In this document: positions 1-6,065 of the stretch, in pieces
How the letters are laid out: each line of letters starts with the position of its first letter
Position numbering within the stretch: the first letter of the stretch is position 1
DNA from: an uncultured Clostridia bacterium
GTDB lineage: Bacteria; Bacillota; Clostridia; Oscillospirales; Oscillospiraceae
Reading direction: 5' to 3'
NCBI GenBank assembly: GCA_946011705.1
Contig: CAMGCA010000001.1
Span: 1 to 26,019, forward strand
Length of the DNA: 26,019 nucleotides
The notes under the pieces: model-generated
Databases searched by the model: none
What the model saw: the letters and a program-made list of their open reading frames with translations, nothing else
What the model was told of the DNA's origin: nothing
Position numbers and translations under genes: made by a program

Positions 1-5
1 TTACT

Positions 6-866
6 TTATCTATGGCTTCCCAGGAAGAACAAGGCCAGGGTGCCCGGGCCGGAGTGGGAGCCGATCACCGCGCCAACGTAGCTGATGACTACCTCCTTCA
101 CGCCGCACTTCTCTTTGAGCTGCTGGGCCAGGTATTCGGCGTCCTCCCGGCAGTCGCCGTGGGAGATGAACATGGTGCTGTTGTCGTAGCCCGCGCCCAG
201 CTCCTGGGCCTTGCGCACCAACGCGTCAATGGCGGCCTTCCGGCCCCGGGCTTTGGCCATGCTGATCAGATGCCCTTCGTCGTCCACATGGAGCAGGGGC
301 TTGATTTGCAGCATGGTGCCCACCAGCGCGGTGGCGGCGCTGATCCGTCCGCCCCGTTTCAGATACATCAGGTCGTCCACGGTGAACCAGTGGCACAGAT
401 GCAGCCGGTTCTCCAGACACCAGCCGTACAGCTCTTCCAGGGACATCCCCTCGTCCCGCTTCTTGCAGGCGTACCAGACGAGCAATCCCTGACCCATGGA
501 GGCGCACAGGGTATCTACCACCCGGATGGTGCGCTCGGGGTATTTTTCGCCCAGCTCCTCCGCGGCGATGACCGCGGACTGGTAGGTGGTGGACAGGCCG
601 GAGGAGAAGGCCAGCACCAACACATCCTTCCCCGCGGCCAGGGCGGCTTCCATGGCGTCGCTCCAGCGGCTGGGGTTCACGGCGGAGGTTTTGGCGGCAT
701 CGCCGGCCCGGAGACCGTCGTACATTTCCTTCAGACTGTCGTCGTTTTTATCATCGCTGGTTTTTCCCCGGAACTCCACAGACAGGGGCACAAAGGAAAG
801 TCCCAGAGTCTCGTACATGGGCGTGGGAAAATCGCAGCAGGAATCGGTGATGATCTGGTAATTCAT
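6..866 (-). CDS. DegV family lipid (fatty-acid)-binding protein
   Basis: About 286 residues, the usual DegV length (~280). The N-terminus has the family hallmark ITDSCCDFP, where a DSxxD(L/F)P loop begins the fatty-acid-binding fold. Further family-like segments follow: SSGLSTTYQSA near residue 90, VDTLCASMGQGLLV near 120, and GGRISAATALVGTMLQIKP near 170-190. DegV proteins bind a fatty acid and in Firmicutes are linked to exogenous fatty-acid uptake (FakB with FakA kinase); no fakA is visible here, so that role is inferred. The ATG at 866 is preferred because GGAG lies 10 nt upstream. An in-frame GTG at 875 would sit only 1 nt from that GGAG. Its TAA is at 6-8, so any terminator lies outside the window. 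Transcribed divergently from the CDF transporter. Confidence 0.93.
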   Translation of the reverse strand: MNYQIITDSCCDFPTPMYETLGLSFVPLSVEFRGKTSDDKNDDSLKEMYDGLRAGDAAKTSAVNPSRWSDAMEAALAAGKDVLVLAFSSGLSTTYQSAVIAAEELGEKYPERTIRVVDTLCASMGQGLLVWYACKKRDEGMSLEELYGWCLENRLHLCHWFTVDDLMYLKRGGRISAATALVGTMLQIKPLLHVDDEGHLISMAKARGRKAAIDALVRKAQELGAGYDNSTMFISHGDCREDAEYLAQQLKEKCGVKEVVISYVGAVIGSHSGPGTLALFFLGSHR

Positions 867-887
867 AATTGACACACTCCGTTACTC

Positions 888-917
888 TAGACAAACCGCG
901 CTGCCCCGTGCTAGAAT
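888..917 (+). promoter_or_regulatory. Possible sigma-A promoter for the CDF transporter transcript
   Basis: TAGACA (888-893) and TAGAAT (912-917) are separated by 18 nt, an acceptable but weak match to TTGACA/TATAAT. It would start a transcript carrying a leader of about 140 nt before the ATG at 1065. It lies in the divergent gap with the DegV gene. Sequence match only. Confidence 0.25.
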
Positions 918-958
918 AGGACAACGCACGAAATTTACCATAACATCATACAATAATC

Positions 959-1043
959 CCCAGAGGAAGTCACGCCTTTCCTGGGAGAAACCCGGGATGC
1001 AAGCCCCACCGGGGGTAGAAATCCCACTCTACCGTGGGTAGAG
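959..1043 (+). other. Hairpin-rich 5' leader upstream of the CDF transporter (unassigned RNA or IS605-end-like remnant)
   Basis: Several stems stack in about 85 nt. CCAG-A-GGAA near 960 can pair with the run ending in CTGG near 984. CCTGGG (980-985) pairs with CCCGGG (991-996) as an alternative. CCCC (1004-1007) pairs with GGGG (1011-1014). CTCTACC (1027-1033) pairs perfectly with GGTAGAG (1037-1043) over a 3-nt loop. Some stems are mutually exclusive, as in a switching RNA, but there is no T-tract, so it would have to act on translation. I could not match it to the yybP-ykoY, NiCo or M-box consensus as I remember them. The order of a GGGATGCAAGCCCC-type segment followed by a hairpin ending in GGGTAG also resembles the right end (omega-RNA scaffold) of IS200/IS605 elements. 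Identity is open. Confidence 0.4.
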
Positions 1044-1064
1044 TCGCGTATTTGGAGGAAAATC

Positions 1065-2237
1065 ATGACCAATTTGCTGCTTCGTCTGTTTGTAAAGGAC
1101 GCGGACAATACGGATAGCCCCAAGGTTCGCGCGGCCTTGGGGACTCTGGCGGGGCTTGTGGGCATTGTTTTCAATGTTCTGCTGTTTTCGTTCATTCTGC
1201 TGGTGTGCACCTTGACCAGCTCCGTCTCCATTACCGCCGATGCCATGAACAACCTGTCCGACGCCTCCGGCTCCATCGTCACCTTCATCGGTTTCCGAGT
1301 GGCGGATAAGCCCGCCGACGAGCACCATCCCTACGGCCACGCCCGGGCGGAATACTTAAGCGGTCTGGGTGTAGCGGCCCTCATCTTAGTCATCGGCATT
1401 GAGCTGGTGAAAACCTCGGTTAAGAAAATTTTCGCCCCCACGCCGGTGGAGTTTACTGCCGTAGCGGCGGTGGTGCTGTTGGCATCCATTGGGATGAAAT
1501 TCTGGATGAACCTGTTTAACCGGAGTCTTGCCAAACGCATCGACTCCACCGCCCTGATGGCCACCGCCGCCGACAGCCGCAATGACTGCATCACGACCTT
1601 CGCGGTGTTGGTTGCCGCCGTGGTGGAAAAGCTGACCCATATCCCCGTGGACGGCTGGATCGGTCTTGCTGTGGCGTTGTTCATCCTCTACAGCGGCCTG
1701 AATCTGGCTAAGGACACCATCTCCCCTCTGCTGGGCGAAAATGCCGACCCAGAGCTGCGGGAGAAAATCGTGGACTACATCGTGTCCCAGCCCAAGGTGC
1801 TGGGCTATCACGATCTGATGGTCCACGATTACGGCCCGGGCCAGCGGTTTGCCAGCCTCCATGTGGAGATGGACTGCCGGGAGGACCCCCTGGACTGCCA
1901 TGAGCTGATTGACGACATGGAGCGGGAGTGCCTGCGCAGCCACAACGTGCACCTGGTCATTCACTACGACCCGGTGGTCACCGACGACCCGGTGATGACG
2001 GCCCTGAAAAACAGAGTTCTGTGCCTGCTGCAGGCCAAGGATCCCCGGCTGAGTCTCCACGATTTCCGCATGATTCCGGGAAAAAAGCACATGAATCTGG
2101 TATTTGACGTGGCCCTGCCCCGGGATTTGAAGGACAAGGGCGAGGAGCTGCGCAGTTGGGTGGAGGACACGCTGAATGCCGAGGGCGGCATGGTCTACCA
2201 TGTGATCATCACCTTCGATGTGGCGGATTTCGTGTAA
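1065..2237 (+). CDS. Cation diffusion facilitator (CDF) family metal efflux transporter
   Basis: 390 residues. Membrane segments lie roughly at 25-50, 65-80, 100-118, 130-150, 175-190 and 195-215. The conserved CDF signature TADAMNNLSDASGS is at 57-70 and HHPYGHARAE at 87-96. Metal-site residues look like D59/N63 in TM2 and D170/D174 (DSRND) in TM5, a pattern I associate with manganese-type CDFs (MneP/MneS-like) rather than the His-containing zinc type; the substrate is inferred. The cytoplasmic domain with GYHDLMVHDYG starts near 225. An extra region of about 80 residues follows (305-388) and looks like a second copy of that domain. The ATG at 1065 has GGAGG 7 nt upstream. A hairpin-rich leader precedes the gene and an intrinsic terminator follows at 2285. 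Confidence 0.93.
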   Translation: MTNLLLRLFVKDADNTDSPKVRAALGTLAGLVGIVFNVLLFSFILLVCTLTSSVSITADAMNNLSDASGSIVTFIGFRVADKPADEHHPYGHARAEYLSGLGVAALILVIGIELVKTSVKKIFAPTPVEFTAVAAVVLLASIGMKFWMNLFNRSLAKRIDSTALMATAADSRNDCITTFAVLVAAVVEKLTHIPVDGWIGLAVALFILYSGLNLAKDTISPLLGENADPELREKIVDYIVSQPKVLGYHDLMVHDYGPGQRFASLHVEMDCREDPLDCHELIDDMERECLRSHNVHLVIHYDPVVTDDPVMTALKNRVLCLLQAKDPRLSLHDFRMIPGKKHMNLVFDVALPRDLKDKGEELRSWVEDTLNAEGGMVYHVIITFDVADFV

Positions 2238-2284
2238 AACGAAGGGCTGCCCCTCGTACTTTTCAAGAATCAGGTAATAGAGAA

Positions 2285-2310
2285 CAGCCCGCTCCACGCG
2301 GGCTGATTTT
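2285..2310 (+). terminator. Intrinsic terminator after the CDF transporter
   Basis: CAGCCCGC (2285-2292) pairs perfectly with GCGGGCTG (2298-2305) over a 5-nt loop, and ATTTT follows. It is placed 48 nt after the CDF stop, with the ParB-like gene starting 120 nt further on. The T-tract is short, so efficiency is uncertain. Confidence 0.65.
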
Positions 2311-2432
2311 CTACCCAAAATGCACTGCAAAAAAAGTCGCACAGTTTCCGGAAACGGGCTTCCCCTTTCGCTGTATTTCCCGCTTCCACCGGACTAAAAT
2401 GGAGCCATCAATCTGACAAGGAGGACGGCGTA

Positions 2433-3215
2433 ATGCAGTGCCAGAAGCTGAAAACCTACATGGAAACCGGACGGGTGGTTTTCCTGCCTGCCCAATCCAT
2501 CCAGCCCAACCCGGCCCAGCCCCGGAAGGTCTTCGCCGCCGGGGCGCTGGACGAGCTGGCGGAGTCCATCCGGCAGCACGGCATCTTGCAGCCGTTGTCC
2601 GTCCGGCGGCGGGATAACGTCTACGAGCTGATCTCCGGGGAGCGCCGGCTGCGGGCTGCCCAGCTGGCCGGGGTCACGGATATTCCCTGCATATTGATGC
2701 GCATGGACGATCTGGAATCGGGCATGGCGGCGCTGGTGGAGAATTTGCAGCGGCAGGATCTGGACTTCATTGAGGAGGCCCAGGGAATCCGGTGCCTGCT
2801 TGACCGCTTCGACATGAGTCAGGAGCAGGCGGCCCGGCTGCTGGGCAAAAGCCAGAGCAGCGTAGCCAACAAGCTGCGGCTTCTGCGCCACACCCCGGCG
2901 GTGCTGGAGGCTCTGCGGGAAGCGGGACTGACGGAGCGCCACGCCCGGGCGCTGCTGCGGCTGCCGGATGAAGCTTCCACCCTGTCGGCCATCAAGGAAA
3001 TCGTCCGGCAGAATATGAGCGTAGCCCGGACGGAGCGATACATCGAAAGCCTGCTCAGCACCTCCACCGCAAAAAAGCGCAGCGCCAGCGTGGGGGCATT
3101 CCTAAACAATCTGACCCAGAATCTGCAAAAAATACAGCTGTCCGGCATCCCGGCGGTATCCGAACGCCGGGAGACAGACAGTCAGATCGTGCTGACCATT
3201 ACGATACCTAAATAA
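2433..3215 (+). CDS. ParB/Spo0J/Noc-family DNA-binding protein
   Basis: 260 residues. The N-terminal ParB CTPase domain has IQPNPAQPRK (23-32), GERRLRA (69-75, nucleotide-binding box) and ENLQRQDL (103-110). A helix-turn-helix follows at about 127-150 (MSQEQAARLLGKSQSSVANK), then a basic helical region. Such proteins bind parS- or NBS-type sites and spread as CTP clamps. Without a parA neighbour this resembles Noc (nucleoid occlusion) or an orphan ParB more than a partition pair. The short Noc membrane-binding N-terminal helix is not obvious, so I leave the symbol empty. Start: ATG at 2433 behind AAGGAGG. After the stop, AGCGGC/GCCGCT (3215-3231) forms a short hairpin without a T-tract. Confidence 0.9.
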   Translation: MQCQKLKTYMETGRVVFLPAQSIQPNPAQPRKVFAAGALDELAESIRQHGILQPLSVRRRDNVYELISGERRLRAAQLAGVTDIPCILMRMDDLESGMAALVENLQRQDLDFIEEAQGIRCLLDRFDMSQEQAARLLGKSQSSVANKLRLLRHTPAVLEALREAGLTERHARALLRLPDEASTLSAIKEIVRQNMSVARTERYIESLLSTSTAKKRSASVGAFLNNLTQNLQKIQLSGIPAVSERRETDSQIVLTITIPK

Positions 3216-3329
3216 GCGGCGGGTCGCCGCTGACAATACGTCACGAACCCAGGCAGTTAACCCACATCCTTTGGACCCCTCGACTGGCAGTGCCCACTAA
3301 TGTGGTAAAGCAGAATTTATCTGAGTAGT

Positions 3330-3434
3330 GTGTCATCCTGAGCGAGCGCAAGCGAGTCGAAGGATCTACGCACTTACGTTCCTGCATATGGTCAAATCGG
3401 TGCCAAGATCCCTCGACGACCCTCGGGATGACAC
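3330..3434. repeat. MITE-like palindromic intergenic repeat
   Basis: GTGTCATCC (3330-3338) is matched by the inverted GGATGACAC (3426-3434). The similarity continues inwards: GTCGAAGGATCT on the left against AAGATCCCTCGAC on the right, giving an imperfect palindrome of about 105 bp with no reading frame. Sequences of the type GTCATCCTGAGCG...AAGGATCT recur in intergenic regions of many bacterial genomes from memory; copy number in this genome cannot be seen here. It lies between convergent genes (ParB-like + and DUF2284 -). It could also act as a bidirectional RNA hairpin. Confidence 0.6.
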
Positions 3435-3447
3435 GGTTTTCTTTGCC

Positions 3448-3981
3448 TTAGAATAATAACAAGGAAATCCAGGTGACCACATTGGAGCCGAACTGGAAAT
3501 CCAGTCCCAGTTTTTCCAGAATGGGCACCACGTTGATGCCGTGGCTCTCCACACAGGGGTGCATCTTCTCCGGGAACCGGCAGGGCTGGTTGTCCAGAAT
3601 GGCGCAGCGGTCGCAGATGGCGCAGGCCTGGGTGGACAGAATGTAGGGCTTCTCCCCCTGTTCCCGCAAAAGCTCCGCCACCTGCTCTGTCAGCTCCTCG
3701 TGGGCCGGACGGGTAGCCAGGGTCTCGTCAATATCCGCAATGTCCGTTACCTCGGCAATGGAGGAAATCAGCAGGCAGTTATGGTAAACCATGCACCGTG
3801 CATGACATTCTTCCACAGTGCCCACGCCGGGGGGACAGGCCCAGGTGGTGCCATACTTGGGGCACTCATTCCGGCAGATCCAGCGGATGCGGTCGGAGAA
3901 TTCCAGCTCCTGCGGGTCAAAAAAATCATAGATGTACAGCGGCAGTTCCGAAAGCTTTTCTTCCAGCAGTTCTCTGTTCAC
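3448..3981 (-). CDS. DUF2284 domain-containing putative metal-binding protein
   Basis: 177 residues, cysteine-rich. The DUF2284 signature is present as CRNECPKYGTTWACPPGVG (C36, C40, C49). A second cluster, C120-x2-C123-x2-C126 with C134 and C143, resembles an Fe-S or zinc site. DUF2284 proteins are predicted metal-binding proteins without a firmly assigned function. The start is a GTG (3979-3981) that directly follows the TAA of the upstream phosphatase with no gap. GGAGGA lies 7 nt upstream inside the phosphatase gene, so translation is probably coupled. The last few residues (WISLLLF) are hydrophobic. Confidence 0.85.
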   Translation of the reverse strand: MNRELLEEKLSELPLYIYDFFDPQELEFSDRIRWICRNECPKYGTTWACPPGVGTVEECHARCMVYHNCLLISSIAEVTDIADIDETLATRPAHEELTEQVAELLREQGEKPYILSTQACAICDRCAILDNQPCRFPEKMHPCVESHGINVVPILEKLGLDFQFGSNVVTWISLLLF

Positions 3982-4410
3982 TTAGAATTCCTCCAATATT
4001 TTCTGACAGCCCTCCAGAATATCCGCATAGGTTTGGGCAAAATCCCCGGTGTACCAGGGATCGGCCACGTCCCGGTCAAGCAGCGGGCGGATTTTGTCGG
4101 GGTTGCGGGGCAGAAGCCGGGCGAGATACCTGGCGTTGCTTTCGTCCATATAATAAATTCGGTCAAAATGCCGGTAGTCTTCCATGGTTACCTGCCGTGC
4201 CCGGTGACCGCCGCAGGTCACGCCCCGCTTTTCCAGCTCCCGCCGGGCAGGGGGATAGACGGGATTTCCGATTTCCTCCCGGCTCACCGCGGCGGAGTCA
4301 ATCTCGAATTCCTCAGACCGCCCCCGCCGTGCCGCCAGGTCCTTCAGAATGTACTCGCCCATAGGGCTTCGGCAGATATTGCCGTGGCATAAAAATAAGA
4401 TTTTCACCAT
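3982..4410 (-). CDS. Low-molecular-weight protein-tyrosine/arginine phosphatase
   Basis: 142 residues, the normal size for the family. The catalytic P-loop is complete: C8-HGNIC-R14-S15 in FLCHGNICRSPMGE. The general-acid loop is DPWYTGDF with D117, where DP(Y/W)Y is usual. These enzymes hydrolyse phosphotyrosine, or in some Firmicutes phosphoarginine, through a cysteinyl-phosphate intermediate; the true substrate is unknown. The ATG at 4408-4410 is preceded by AAAGGG about 9 nt upstream. It forms a two-gene unit with the DUF2284 gene. Its 5' flank borders the integrase element, so its native upstream region may have been altered by insertion. Confidence 0.94.
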   Translation of the reverse strand: MVKILFLCHGNICRSPMGEYILKDLAARRGRSEEFEIDSAAVSREEIGNPVYPPARRELEKRGVTCGGHRARQVTMEDYRHFDRIYYMDESNARYLARLLPRNPDKIRPLLDRDVADPWYTGDFAQTYADILEGCQKILEEF

Positions 4411-4442
4411 GCTTTATATCCCTTTATAACCATTTATACATT

Positions 4443-4469
4443 AAAAAGTTTTAATTTTTTAAACTTTTT
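4443..4469. terminator. AT-rich bidirectional hairpin after the integrase gene
   Basis: AAAAAGTTT (4443-4451) pairs with AAACTTTTT (4461-4469) and has T-runs on the exit side in both directions. It lies 66 nt beyond the integrase stop codon and could end integrase transcription, but an A/T-only stem is weak. It is also close to the presumed integration junction, where AT-rich DNA is common. Confidence 0.35.
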
Positions 4470-4470
4470 T

Positions 4471-4479
4471 GATTTGTAA
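4471..4479 (+). other. Candidate attachment-site core (left end of integrase element)
   Basis: GATTTGTAA occurs here, between the integrase 3' end and the phosphatase gene, and again at 9076-9084 beyond the element's regulator gene, in the same orientation. The two copies would bracket an insertion of about 4.6 kb. A 9-bp match between two such stretches is not significant by itself, so this is tentative. Confidence 0.25.
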
Positions 4480-4510
4480 ATCTCCGCAGATCTCCATAAC
4501 TGTACCACCG

Positions 4511-4531
4511 ATTGGTGTAGAATTGGTGTAG
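4511..4531 (+). repeat. Tandem direct repeat, possible integrase arm-binding sites
   Basis: ATTGGTGTAG is repeated at 4511-4520 and 4522-4531 with an 11-nt period, so both copies face nearly the same side of the helix. It lies just outside the integrase stop codon. Tn916-type integrases bind direct repeats near the element ends through their N-terminal domain. No third copy was found near the other end. Confidence 0.4.
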
Positions 4532-4534
4532 TAC

Positions 4535-5719
4535 TCAGCCGAGCTTCTGCTCCGGGCTGCCCGGCTGGAACTGAAGGATCTTCTGCATTGCGGACTCCGC
4601 GTGGGCGTAGGAGGCGTGAGTGTAGACATTCAGCGTTACCTCAGCATCCGAGTGACCCATCAGGTATTGCAGATCCTTGATGTCCATTCCGGCGTTCGCC
4701 ATATCGGTGCAGAAGGTATGCCGCAGCACATGAGGCGTGATGGTGGGCAGCGGATCGTTGGGATGGAGCTTGCGGTACTTTTTCATAGCCCACTGCATAT
4801 GGTGCTCAATGTGCATCGCCACGCAGGGCTTCCCGTTCTTGTCCAGCAGCAGAAACCCGGAGTGCCCATCCACAAGATATTCCACGCTGGGATTCCTTCG
4901 ATTGGCAAGGATATTCTTCAACGCTGCGTAAACATTGTCCGTCATGGGGATGAAGCGGCAGCCGCTCTCCGTTTTGGTCTTCTCCACATAGAGCGTCCCG
5001 TCTGCCTTACGGACAAGCTGATGATCGACCCAGATTTTCCGTTTTTCAAAGTCCAGCTGATCCCTGGTGAGCCCACACAGCTCGCTCACCCGCATGCCGG
5101 TTTCCAGCAGGACGGTGAACTCATCGTAGTATCTGGAGAAATGTCTATCCTCTTGAATGAAACCCATGAAGATGTCCTTCTGCTCCTGTGTCAGAGCAAT
5201 CCGTTTCTTGGAGTCGTTCTTCACAACATCGGACAGCTTGAAATCAAAGGGGTTCCTGCGGAGAATTTCCTCCTCATAGGCCATCTGGAAGGCGGGCTTC
5301 ACAACGCCTCTAACGCTGGTGATGGTGCTGTAGCCCCTTCCGTCTCTCTGGAGCTTCATAAACCACAGCTTTGCATCCGAGGGTCTGATGTCACGGATAC
5401 ATCTTTGTCCGAAGGCCTCCTTTTTGACGAGGTTCAAAACAAAGCTGTAGCCCACCGTGGTGGCATAGCGGACACCCTGCTTGAGACTGATGTAGCGCTC
5501 CAGAAGCTCCACTACGGTGATTCCGCCATCGTGATAGCTTGCACCGTCAATTTCGGTTCGATTGATTTCTTCCTCTTTCTTCCGCAGCCCTTCCAGCGTT
5601 GGCGCGTAAACCGTATGCCGTTTGCCGCAGGAGTCGGTATAGCGGTACTGGTAAATCAAATCCTTTCTCTGGCTTTCTCCGGTTTTGAGGATGCGGCCTC
5701 TGGTATCTTTCCTTTTCAT
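4535..5719 (-). CDS. int: Tyrosine recombinase/integrase (Tn916 type)
   Basis: 394 residues. An N-terminal arm-binding domain occupies about 1-60, a core-binding SAM-like domain about 65-165, and the catalytic domain about 175-380. The catalytic set looks complete: R210 (TGMRVSELCGL), K249 (TKTES), H330-x2-R333 (HVLRHTF), H356 (GHSD) and nucleophile Y366 (NVYTH). It would catalyse integration and excision of the surrounding element. The ATG at 5719 follows AAGGAG at 7 nt spacing. It lies downstream of xis on the same strand, with a 12-bp perfect hairpin in the 87-nt gap. The gene appears intact, so the element may still be mobile. Confidence 0.95.
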   Translation of the reverse strand: MKRKDTRGRILKTGESQRKDLIYQYRYTDSCGKRHTVYAPTLEGLRKKEEEINRTEIDGASYHDGGITVVELLERYISLKQGVRYATTVGYSFVLNLVKKEAFGQRCIRDIRPSDAKLWFMKLQRDGRGYSTITSVRGVVKPAFQMAYEEEILRRNPFDFKLSDVVKNDSKKRIALTQEQKDIFMGFIQEDRHFSRYYDEFTVLLETGMRVSELCGLTRDQLDFEKRKIWVDHQLVRKADGTLYVEKTKTESGCRFIPMTDNVYAALKNILANRRNPSVEYLVDGHSGFLLLDKNGKPCVAMHIEHHMQWAMKKYRKLHPNDPLPTITPHVLRHTFCTDMANAGMDIKDLQYLMGHSDAEVTLNVYTHASYAHAESAMQKILQFQPGSPEQKLG

Positions 5720-5745
5720 GGATGTACTCCTTCCTGGTGAAAGGA

Positions 5746-5782
5746 GCCTCGGTGTGACATGACTATCATATCACACCGAGGC
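5746..5782. promoter_or_regulatory. Perfect 12-bp hairpin between xis and int
   Basis: GCCTCGGTGTGA (5746-5757) pairs perfectly with TCACACCGAGGC (5771-5782) over a 13-nt loop. It sits upstream of the integrase start codon (5719) and downstream of the excisionase stop (5807). There is no T-tract on the minus strand, so it is not a simple terminator for xis. It may be an attenuator, an mRNA processing or stability element, or a palindromic protein-binding site. Confidence 0.55.
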
Positions 5783-5806
5783 GGTTTTGGCTACGGATGA
5801 AATGTA

Positions 5807-6001
5807 CTAAATTGAATAGGAACGCTCAATAAATTGGTCAAAAAGCCGCTTTTTGATTAGCCGCTTGGTGCCGACCCACAGCACAAAATTACAGCCTTCC
5901 TCGTTGGTGATTTCCCGCAGCTTCCCAGTACCAATGCCAGAGTACGCCGCGGCCTCCTCCAGTGTCAGGTTGGCCTTCTCCCAGATGGGAACCTCTTTCA
6001 T
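5807..6001 (-). CDS. xis: Excisionase (Tn916 Xis-like)
   Basis: 64 residues, typical for Xis. The sequence ANLTLEEAAAYSGIGTGKLR reads as a winged-helix/MerR-like recognition helix, and LWVGTKRLIKKRLFDQFI as the wing and C-terminal helix, as in Tn916-type excisionases. Xis bends DNA at the element ends and steers integrase towards excision. The ATG at 6001 is behind AGGAGG at 6 nt spacing. It is located between the helicase and int genes on the same strand, so co-expression is likely. Confidence 0.88.
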   Translation of the reverse strand: MKEVPIWEKANLTLEEAAAYSGIGTGKLREITNEEGCNFVLWVGTKRLIKKRLFDQFIERSYSI

Positions 6002-6065
6002 AAGAATCCTCCTTGCAACGGCACAGCAACAAAAAACTTGCTGTCAAACAATTTTGATGGTATAG

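Noticed and set aside
12..872. A 286-codon plus-strand open frame
   Set aside because: Antisense shadow of the DegV gene; low-complexity His/Gly/Gln-rich translation and no matching start signals.
959..1043. yybP-ykoY, NiCo (czcD) or M-box riboswitch before the CDF gene
   Set aside because: The conserved core sequences of these classes, as I know them, are not visible; only generic stems are seen.
4411..4534. tRNA-gene attachment site for the integrase
   Set aside because: No tRNA or tRNA 3' end can be folded from this stretch; the integrase is of a type that often targets non-tRNA, AT-rich DNA.
4601..5740. A 379-codon plus-strand open frame
   Set aside because: Antisense to the integrase, whose catalytic residues are all present.
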